DNA from: CAYZJD01 sp964478455
GTDB taxonomy: Bacteria > Acidobacteriota > Terriglobia > Bryobacterales > Bryobacteraceae
Assembly (NCBI GenBank): GCA_964478455.1
Contig: CAYZJD010000207.1
Location: forward strand, 1-8,002
Length of the DNA: 8,002 nucleotides
Direction of reading: 5' to 3'
The notes below the pieces were generated by a model. It ran no database searches, had not been told where the DNA came from, and saw nothing but the letters and a program-made list of their open reading frames with translations. This document shows, piece after piece, positions 1 to 5,204 of the stretch. Position numbers and translations under genes: made by a program. Each line of letters begins with the position of its first letter. The first letter of the stretch is position 1.

Positions 1-2
1 TC

Positions 3-581
3 GCCTTCATCACCGGCGATCTGATCACAAGCGCCAGCGACCCTCTGGACGCCTGTCTGAGGCAGCTCTCCCGGCTGAAGGCGGATGCCGGGATACTGGG
101 TTGCCTCGGCAACCACGAGATCTACGCGCGGGCGGAGGAACGAGCCACTGTGGAGGGCCGCCGGCTCGGAATCGATTTCCTGCGGGGCCAGGCACGCCGG
201 CTTCGATTCGGGGATGCGCTTCTGAACGTCGGTGGGGTGAACTATCAGCCGTTCCAAACCCGCTATCTGCCCAAGGCCGGCGCCCTGATAATGCCTGGCG
301 CGACCAACGTGCTGCTCAGCCACAACCCGGACGTCTTCCCTGTTGCGGCGCGGCAAGGATGGAACCTGACCCTGGCCGGCCACACGCACGGAGGCCAGGT
401 GAATGTGGAAATCCTGAACCAGTCGTTGAATTTCGCCCGCTTCTTCACTCCGTTCGTCTACGGTCTGTATACCGACGGGAATTCATCCGCGTACGTGACC
501 AGGGGAATCGGCACGGTAGGCGTTCCGGCAAGGATCGGCGCCCCGCCCGAGATCGCCCTCATCCGCTTATGCGCTACCTGA
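3..581 (+). CDS. Metallophosphoesterase, YkuE/YaeI-like (3' part; 5' end outside window)
   Basis: This gene enters from the left edge already in frame; 192 residues are visible before a TGA at 579-581. It is a calcineurin-like metallophosphoesterase: visible motifs are TGDL (residues 4-7 of the fragment), GNHE (36-39), a SHNPD segment (106-110) and GHTHGGQ (126-132), which together form most of the two-metal site. The first motif (DxH) must lie upstream, off the window. The GHTHGGQ ending followed by a segment ending GIGTVGVPARIG is characteristic of the YkuE/YaeI branch, whose members are usually membrane-associated and include lipid pyrophosphate (UDP-diacylglucosamine-type) hydrolases and other phosphodiesterases. 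The true substrate cannot be read from this fragment. The 3' end overlaps the next gene by 13 nt in another frame, so the two are probably co-transcribed. Family assignment is secure, substrate is not. Confidence 0.9.
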   Translation, partial: AFITGDLITSASDPLDACLRQLSRLKADAGILGCLGNHEIYARAEERATVEGRRLGIDFLRGQARRLRFGDALLNVGGVNYQPFQTRYLPKAGALIMPGATNVLLSHNPDVFPVAARQGWNLTLAGHTHGGQVNVEILNQSLNFARFFTPFVYGLYTDGNSSAYVTRGIGTVGVPARIGAPPEIALIRLCAT

Positions 582-1309
582 TCCTCAGCGACATCCACGC
601 CAACTGGGAAGCGCTGGAGGCAGTGATGGAAGACGCCCAGGGCGCTTATGACCGGATCCTCTGCTGCGGCGACCTCGTGGGTTACTGCGCGGACCCCAAT
701 GCGGTGGTGGACTGGACGCGGCGCAACGTGGCGGTCGTGGTCCGTGGCAACCACGACAAGGCGTGCGCCGGTCTCGAGGACCTCGAGTGGTTCAATCCGG
801 TGGCACGGTCGGCTGCGTTATGGACAATGAGCGAGCTGACCCCCTCGAACCTGGAGTATCTGCGCAACCTGCCGAAGGGGCCGCTGCGCGTCGACGATTT
901 CCACCTCCTGCACGGCTCGCCGGTCGATGAGGACGAGTATCTCGTCAACAGCGGCGATGTGCACCAGATCGCCAGCTATCTTGAGCGGCCCCTCACCTTC
1001 TTCGGCCACACTCACCTTCAGGGTGGTTTTCTCTGGTCCCGGGGGAGAGTGCGGCGCATCGGCAAGATACCCCGCGAGCACGACCGCCAGGTGCTCGACT
1101 TGCCTGACGACGCCTACTGCCTGGCCAATCCGGGCGCGGTCGGCCAACCCAGAGACGGCGATCCCCGGGCCGCCTATCTTCTCTACGATCCGGAGGACCG
1201 ATTCCTCACGTACCGGCGAGTCGCCTACGACGTCGAGAAGGCCCAGCAGAGGATCCGCAACGCCGCTCTCCACCCTGCCCTGGCGGACCGCCTCACCGCG
1301 GGAGTATGA
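569..1309 (+). CDS. Metallophosphoesterase family protein (YfcE/MJ0936-like phosphodiesterase)
   Basis: A 246-residue soluble phosphoesterase beginning MRYLILSDIHAN. All metal-binding motifs of the calcineurin-like superfamily are visible in order: SDIH (D8, H10), CGDLVGY (G34-D35), GNHD (N61-H62), LLHGSP (H115) and GHTH (146-149), followed by NPGAVGQPRDG (187-197), typical of the small YfcE/MJ0936-like phosphodiesterases. The expected reaction is metal-dependent hydrolysis of a phosphodiester; the physiological substrate is unknown. I chose the ATG at 569 because the family motif SDIHAN begins a few residues after it. The same frame stays open back to 101, but those codons lie inside the upstream gene and look like shadow translation. 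No clear Shine-Dalgarno precedes the ATG, and it overlaps the upstream stop by 13 nt, which suggests translational coupling. The two phosphoesterases have different loops around the active site, so they are not a recent duplication. Confidence 0.9.
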   Translation: MRYLILSDIHANWEALEAVMEDAQGAYDRILCCGDLVGYCADPNAVVDWTRRNVAVVVRGNHDKACAGLEDLEWFNPVARSAALWTMSELTPSNLEYLRNLPKGPLRVDDFHLLHGSPVDEDEYLVNSGDVHQIASYLERPLTFFGHTHLQGGFLWSRGRVRRIGKIPREHDRQVLDLPDDAYCLANPGAVGQPRDGDPRAAYLLYDPEDRFLTYRRVAYDVEKAQQRIRNAALHPALADRLTAGV

Positions 1310-1352
1310 GCCTGGGGCAGGTCCTGGAGCGAGTCTCCGCTTTGCCTGGTTC

Positions 1353-3152
1353 TCACGCCATCGTCCGGTAGAAGTCGCGCACCCGCCTCGCGGCCGCAGG
1401 ACCGATCGACGCCGCCAGATCCTCCTCGCTCGCGCTGCGAACCCGCTCGAGGCTGCCGAAATCCGCCAGCAGCCTCTTGACCCGTTTGGGACCGATGCCC
1501 GGAACCTGGTCGAGTTCGGAAGCCAGCCGGCTCGCGTCCCTTCGGGAGCGATGGAACGTCACCGCGAAGCGGTGCGCCTCATCACGGATCGTCTGTACCA
1601 GGTGCAACACGGGCGAGTAGCGGTCCAGAATGATCGGTTCTTCTTCCTGCCCGAGAACGTAAATCCACTCCTCTCGCTTCGCGATCGCCGCCATGGGCTG
1701 GTTGATGAAGCCGAGCGACTCCAGCGCCTCGGCTGCCGCGTGCAACTGGCCAAGGCCGCCGTCAATGAGCACCAGGCTCGGCAAGGGGCGCTTCTCGGCC
1801 TGAAGCCGTCCATAGCGCCGCGCGACTGCCTCCCGCATCGAGGCGAAGTCGTCGCTGCCCTCCACCGTGCGGATGATGAATTTCCGGTAATCGGATTTCC
1901 GCATCCGCCCGTCCTCCCAGACCACCATGCTGGCCACGGTGTCGGTCCCCTGGATGTGCGAGACGTCGAAACACTCGATGCGCCGCGGCAGGTCCGTGAG
2001 CCCGAGGATATCCTGCAACGCCTCCTGGATCGCCCGCGAGGAGGGTTTCATCACGCGGAACCGCTGGTCAAAGCCGTGCTGGGCGTTGGTCATGGCCAGC
2101 TCCAGCATCGCTTTCTTCTGTCCCCGCTGCGGCGTGTGGATCTCCGTCCTGCGGCCTCGTTTCTCGGACAGCAACTCCTCGAGCGCCCCCCGGTCCTCGA
2201 ACTCCACCGGCACGTGAATGAGCGCCGGCACGTAGTCCTGGTTGAGGTAGAACTGTTTCATTAGCGCGGAAAAGAACTCCGCCGGAGCGAACTCCTCCTG
2301 GTCCTCCCAGAAGTACTCCCGCCGGTCCACGACTCGCCCGTTGCGCAGGTGGAAGACGTTCACGGCCACCAGCGGCGGCTCGGCGTGGAAGCCGAAGATG
2401 TCGGTGTCGTCGCCGGCCGCGGCCGCCATCTTCTGCTTCTGTTCCACTTCTTCGACGGTCGCCAGAAGATCCCGCAATGCGGCCGCCTCTTCGAAGCGCA
2501 ACGCTTCGGCCACCTGCTCGATGCGCGCCCGCAACAGCGCCGCCAGGTCCCGATGGCGGCCTTCGAGAAACAGCCGCACATGGCGAACCGCTCCCTCGTA
2601 GGTCTCATCCGTCGTCAGCCCCTTCACGCACGGGCCCAAGCACCGGTGGATGTGGTATTGAAGGCAAGGATGCGCGTGAGAACGCGTGAGATCCACCTTG
2701 CAACTCGGCACCTGAAAATGCCGGTGGATGAAGTGGACCAGGCGATGGGCGAGGTTCCCGGGGAAGTAGGGGCCGTAATACGTTGAGCCGCCCTTCCGGA
2801 GCCGGCGCGTCACGTAGACGCGCGGGTACTTCTCCCCTGTCAGTTGAATGTAGGGATAGGTCTTGTCGTCGCGAAGAAGAACGTTGAAGCGAGGCTTGTA
2901 CTGTTTGATCAGGTTGTTCTCGAGCGCCAGGGCTTCCTTCTCGTTGTCGACGAGGATGTAGTCGATGCCGCCGGCCTCCGACACCAGCGTTCCGGTCTTC
3001 GCCTCCGCCAGCCGCTCGTCGGAGAAGTAACTGCGCACCCGCGCTCGCAGGTTCTTCGCCTTGCCGACGTACAGCACTCCGCCGTGTCCGTCCTTGTAAA
3101 GATACACTCCCGGCGCGGCGGGCAACTGCGCGGCTTTCTCGCGAAGGTCCAT
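1353..3152 (-). CDS. uvrC: Excinuclease ABC subunit C (UvrC)
   Basis: UvrC makes both incisions around bulky DNA lesions after UvrA/UvrB have located the damage. The 599-residue length is normal. Domains in order: GIY-YIG nuclease (about 12-95, with GVYLY and LYVGKAKNLR; E78 in LALENN is the expected metal ligand) for the 3' cut; four cysteines (151, 163, 171, 175) in the pattern reported to bind an iron-sulfur cluster in E. coli UvrC; a UVR motif that contacts UvrB (about 202-237); the RNase H-like domain for the 5' cut (D396 in FDVSHIQG, D464 in LIDGGLGQL, H527 in DEAHRFA); and a helix-hairpin-helix tail (about 547-599, VPGIGPKRVKRLL). Nothing essential is missing. The ATG at 3152 is firm: an in-frame TGA lies 16 bases upstream and no other start is available between. 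The gene converges on the phosphoesterase pair (43-base gap) and diverges from a TPR gene. Confidence 0.97.
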   Translation of the reverse strand: MDLREKAAQLPAAPGVYLYKDGHGGVLYVGKAKNLRARVRSYFSDERLAEAKTGTLVSEAGGIDYILVDNEKEALALENNLIKQYKPRFNVLLRDDKTYPYIQLTGEKYPRVYVTRRLRKGGSTYYGPYFPGNLAHRLVHFIHRHFQVPSCKVDLTRSHAHPCLQYHIHRCLGPCVKGLTTDETYEGAVRHVRLFLEGRHRDLAALLRARIEQVAEALRFEEAAALRDLLATVEEVEQKQKMAAAAGDDTDIFGFHAEPPLVAVNVFHLRNGRVVDRREYFWEDQEEFAPAEFFSALMKQFYLNQDYVPALIHVPVEFEDRGALEELLSEKRGRRTEIHTPQRGQKKAMLELAMTNAQHGFDQRFRVMKPSSRAIQEALQDILGLTDLPRRIECFDVSHIQGTDTVASMVVWEDGRMRKSDYRKFIIRTVEGSDDFASMREAVARRYGRLQAEKRPLPSLVLIDGGLGQLHAAAEALESLGFINQPMAAIAKREEWIYVLGQEEEPIILDRYSPVLHLVQTIRDEAHRFAVTFHRSRRDASRLASELDQVPGIGPKRVKRLLADFGSLERVRSASEEDLAASIGPAAARRVRDFYRTMA

Positions 3153-3158
3153 CGCGGC

Positions 3159-3166
3159 GCTATACT
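3159..3166. promoter_or_regulatory. Candidate shared -10 region for the divergent uvrC and TPR genes
   Basis: The two start codons are only 20 bases apart. On the + strand TATACT (3161-3166) matches 5 of 6 positions of the sigma-70 -10 consensus, and conventional spacing puts +1 at 3173, exactly on the GTG of the TPR gene. On the - strand the same TATA reads TATAGC (3164 down to 3159; weaker, 4 of 6) and would put +1 at 3152, exactly on the ATG of uvrC. No good -35 box is visible for either. The + strand gene has no Shine-Dalgarno. For uvrC a GAGAG lies 12 bases before the ATG and is a poor alternative ribosome site. The box is seen in the sequence; promoter activity and leaderless starts are inference. 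Confidence 0.4.
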
Positions 3167-3172
3167 CTCATT

Positions 3173-3565
3173 GTGCCACTCCGCCTTTTGGTGCTGGCCT
3201 TTGCCTTGTCCCTGTGCTGGGTCGCAAGAACGCAAGAACAGCAAGCGCCCGAACCCCCCGAAGAGGACGAGTCGCTCGCCGTCAAGGAGTACTCCTTCAA
3301 CCCCCTCCAGGCCGAGAAAGAACTCAAGATTGGCAACTTCTATTGGAAGAAGGGAAACTACAAGGCGGCTGCCGCGCGTTTCCTGGAGGCGACTCGCTGG
3401 AACGAGCGCTTCGCCGAGGCCTGGCGCCGCCTGGGCGATGCACACGGGAAGCTGAAGGACGACAAGGGCGCCCGCGAGGCGTACGCCAGGTACCTGGCGC
3501 TGGAACCCGCGGGGAAGCAGGCGGCCGCGGTCCGCAAGAGACTCGAAGAGTCGCGCGGAAAGTAG
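3173..3565 (+). CDS. Small exported tetratricopeptide-repeat protein
   Basis: A 130-residue protein with an N-terminal signal-type segment (basic residue R4, then a hydrophobic run to about residue 17), a Pro/Glu-rich acidic linker (about 21-35) and two TPR-like helical pairs: about 47-80 (ELKIGNFYWKKGNYKAAA) and 81-113 (AEAWRRLGDAHGKLKDDKGA). The first repeat, including KIGNFYWKKGNY, resembles the start of BamD/YfiO-type outer-membrane TPR proteins, but the protein is far too short to be BamD. There is a cysteine at position 15 (LSLC), but it is not a good lipobox, so lipoprotein status is uncertain. TPRs bind other proteins; the partner is unknown. I used the GTG at 3173 because it gives a proper signal peptide and follows a TATACT box by the right distance; no ribosome site precedes it. 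Its 3' end converges on the TIR gene with a 17-base gap. Confidence 0.75.
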   Translation: MPLRLLVLAFALSLCWVARTQEQQAPEPPEEDESLAVKEYSFNPLQAEKELKIGNFYWKKGNYKAAAARFLEATRWNERFAEAWRRLGDAHGKLKDDKGAREAYARYLALEPAGKQAAAVRKRLEESRGK

Positions 3566-3572
3566 CAGAAGG

Positions 3573-3591
3573 GCCGGGCGAATCAGCCGGC
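3573..3591. terminator. Possible short bidirectional stem-loop between convergent genes
   Basis: In the 17-base gap between the TPR stop and the TIR stop, GCCGG (3573-3577) and CCGGC (3587-3591) can pair around a 9-base loop. There is no T-run on either side, so intrinsic termination is doubtful. The position between two convergent stops is the main argument. Confidence 0.2.
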
Positions 3592-4152
3592 GAGGGGCAG
3601 AACCTCCGCTCGTTTTCGCCGCTGTTCCTCCATCACTGACAGGACACGCCGGAAGCCCTTCTCCCAATCTGGAAACAGGTCCACGTATTGAATCTCACGG
3701 CGGATGCGCGAGGGCACTGAGCAGTCCTCCAGTCGGACGGGGATGAAGAACACGTCATCCAGCGGGATCCGGCGGGCGCAGTCCAGCGCGTAACGGAGTT
3801 CGGACTGGAACTGCCCTTTCTTGCTTACGGCGCGCCGGGAGAGGCAAGCAATGAAAAAGTCAGAGACCTCGATAGCGCTTTCAATAGCGCGCGGCCAGTT
3901 CTGCCCCGGCAGGAGCCTGCGCTTGTCCAACCAGGCGTCATAACCGCACTTCCGCAATTGCTCATACAGACGCACAGCCGGCGCCAGATCCTCCTGCACA
4001 TAAGCCACAAAGACCCGCGGGAGCGTGGCCGGCCGGAATCCGTAACCGTGCGGGCCTGGGCGAAAGACGCCCAGCCCCTCGATTTCCACTGTCGCGCCTT
4101 CGTCGAGGCACCGGCGGATGATCCCCGCCAGCCTTGCGCGGTTACCTTGCAC
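3583..4152 (-). CDS. TIR-domain protein with an HU-like N-terminal segment
   Basis: A 189-residue cytoplasmic protein without signal peptide or membrane helix. Residues about 46-175 form a bacterial TIR domain: first strand RVFVAYVQED, a BB-loop-like stretch WLDKRRLLPGQNW (74-86), then SDFFIACLSRRAV (97-109) and KKGQFQSELRYALDC (111-125). E118 sits where the catalytic glutamate of TIR NADases lies, so NAD+ cleavage is plausible but unproven. Residues about 8-45 are not TIR: IIRRCLDEG..TVEIEGLGVFRPG matches the helix-2/beta part of HU/IHF proteins and of the gene just upstream. The start is GTG at 4152, preceded by AAAGG at 8 bases. It overlaps the HU-like gene by 11 nt, implying one operon and translational coupling. 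TIR proteins act in phage defence, signalling or host manipulation; here an intracellular DNA- or nucleoid-linked role is inferred from the HU-like part. The TIR call is strong, the role is open. Confidence 0.88.
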   Translation of the reverse strand: MQGNRARLAGIIRRCLDEGATVEIEGLGVFRPGPHGYGFRPATLPRVFVAYVQEDLAPAVRLYEQLRKCGYDAWLDKRRLLPGQNWPRAIESAIEVSDFFIACLSRRAVSKKGQFQSELRYALDCARRIPLDDVFFIPVRLEDCSVPSRIRREIQYVDLFPDWEKGFRRVLSVMEEQRRKRAEVLPLAG

Positions 4153-4363
4153 CCCGGCCGCCTTTCGCCGGCTCTTGCGGTTCGAACTGGATGGCCGATT
4201 TCTTTCCCGGGCTCAAGATCCCGAGTCCCGGAAGAACCACGGTCCGGCCCTTCCGGAGCTTTCTGAGGATGTCATGTACGGCGCGATCAAGCTGGTCGGC
4301 AGCGACAGCCTTCGAGACGCCGGCATGCCGCGCCAGGCGCCGGGTAAGACCGATCTTCTTCAT
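4142..4363 (-). CDS. Short HU/IHF-like DNA-binding-family protein
   Basis: A 73-residue basic protein. The N-terminal half (MKKIGLTRRLARHAGVSKAV, then AADQLDRAVHDILRKLRKG) follows the two-helix dimerisation unit of HU proteins, and VVLPGLGILSPG (42-53) matches the first beta strands, where HU has a GFGTF-type motif. Canonical HU is about 90 residues; this one ends soon after, with no long beta arm and no RNPxTG segment, the part that grips DNA. It is therefore either a diverged, arm-less HU used for dimerisation or a weak binder. The ATG at 4363 is well supported: GAGGGAGG lies directly upstream (4365-4372). Its TAA (4144-4142) falls inside the start of the TIR gene. The adjacent TIR protein carries a related segment, so I infer the two proteins interact. 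The ORF is short but the match to HU and the ribosome site make it credible. Confidence 0.8.
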   Translation of the reverse strand: MKKIGLTRRLARHAGVSKAVAADQLDRAVHDILRKLRKGRTVVLPGLGILSPGKKSAIQFEPQEPAKGGRGAR

Positions 4364-4433
4364 GCCTCCCTCATGCTACAGCCAGCGCCTCGGGAGCGGG
4401 GCAGAAGCCCAACCGGGGCAGACTGCGGCAAGA

Positions 4434-4442
4434 AGTATATAA
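4434..4442 (-). promoter_or_regulatory. Candidate promoter of the HU-like/TIR operon in an AT-rich patch
   Basis: The 166-base gap 4364-4529 is the leader of the HU-like/TIR operon and holds no gene. It contains one AT-rich patch (about 4431-4466) in an otherwise GC-rich area. Read on the - strand it gives TTATAT and TATACT, good -10 candidates that would leave a leader of roughly 60-65 bases. I see no convincing -35 box. A 5-bp inverted repeat (TAACT near 4440-4444, AGTTA at 4456-4460) overlaps the patch and could be an operator, but it may be chance. Confidence 0.3.
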
Positions 4443-4529
4443 CTCGTTCTAGATCAGTTAGTTACATTCGTCCTCGAGGCCGGATGCCGATCCTGGCACT
4501 GGTTGGTGAACGGTTGAGTGCAAGAGCTC

Positions 4530-5204
4530 TCAGCGCGCCGCGCTGACTTCCTCCGGCGTCAGCAACCTGAGTTTTGTCTCCGGATAGGAGAGGCTCGCTT
4601 CGTCTCCGATGAGAAAAAGCTCGAGCAGTTGCTCGAAGACGCCCCCTTCGCGCAGCACAATCGCCGGCCGCTCGATGTCCCGCGGCAGATCGAAGATCAT
4701 CGTCGTGCGGTATGTGCCCTGTGGGACGGGAGGAGTACTCGTCCTGGCCCTCTGTTGAGCGGCGCGGTAGGCGCGCTCCACCAACGACTCCTGGGAGAAG
4801 CGGCGGCCCCGAGAATCCTCGACGAAGCCGGTCAGCTCGGGGCGGATCCCCGCCGTGCCTTTGCGGCTGATCACCCTGACGGTGACGACGTAATAGATTC
4901 CAGCAGCCACCAGCTCGCTGGGTGGGTCGCCGATCGTCTTGAGATAGAGAACCTGAACCGGCGCAGCCGAGAGGTCGCAGGTAGGATCCACGCCGCAGAA
5001 CTGGGCCTCGCCTCCGGCGGCGGGCTTCGCAGGCGCCAGGATCGAGAACGCCAGCAACCCAAGGATGTAAAGCGCAATCAGTGCCCCCAGGTATTTGGCG
5101 GTGCGCGTCACTACGTCGTATTTCCGTTGCTTCCTCGCGTTGACGATGAAGTAGATACCGGCGGCGCAAATGACCACCATGCTGGTGAAAACGATTACTC
5201 CCAT
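4530..5204 (-). CDS. Two-helix membrane protein with extracytoplasmic domain, function unknown
   Basis: Not recognised as a named family. The 224-residue protein has two membrane helices (about 2-21 and 38-57) joined by a short positively charged loop (NARKQRK), so the loop is predicted inside and the large C-terminal part outside the cytoplasm. That part holds two cysteines six apart (C70, C76) that could form a disulfide, and beta-rich stretches (YYVVTVRVISRKG, ELTGFVEDSRGRRFSQES, TTMIFDLPRD) that recall the Ig-like DUF4352/telokin-type fold of exported proteins; this resemblance is a guess from pattern. I moved the start to the ATG at 5204: it follows GAGGAGAG with 6 bases spacing and opens directly with the first helix, whereas a longer version from 5237 adds 11 basic residues lying inside the upstream gene. 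It overlaps the amidohydrolase stop by 10 nt, so the two are almost certainly co-expressed. Confidence 0.78.
   Translation of the reverse strand: MGVIVFTSMVVICAAGIYFIVNARKQRKYDVVTRTAKYLGALIALYILGLLAFSILAPAKPAAGGEAQFCGVDPTCDLSAAPVQVLYLKTIGDPPSELVAAGIYYVVTVRVISRKGTAGIRPELTGFVEDSRGRRFSQESLVERAYRAAQQRARTSTPPVPQGTYRTTMIFDLPRDIERPAIVLREGGVFEQLLELFLIGDEASLSYPETKLRLLTPEEVSAAR

Noticed and set aside
101..568. In-frame extension of the second phosphoesterase by 156 codons
   Set aside because: It overlaps the upstream phosphoesterase gene throughout, is Arg/Pro/Gly-rich like a shadow frame, and the family motif SDIHAN begins right after the ATG at 569.
1310..1352. Terminator between the convergent phosphoesterase and uvrC genes
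   Set aside because: Only a 4-bp GGAG/CTCC hairpin is visible (about 1326-1338) with no proper T-run.
927..2264. Long open frame (445 codons) on the + strand opposite uvrC
   Set aside because: Low-complexity Arg/Pro/Ser composition in GC-rich DNA, antisense to a fully conserved uvrC; a shadow frame.
3583..4363. Calling the HU-like/TIR pair a known system such as Thoeris
   Set aside because: No SIR2, SLOG, Argonaute, STING or nucleotide cyclase gene is adjacent; the partner is HU-like, so a known system name is not supported.
4531..4545. Perfect 7-bp inverted repeat CAGCGCG/CGCGCTG as terminator
   Set aside because: Only one base lies between the arms, it sits in the last codons of the membrane protein gene, and no T-run follows on the - strand.
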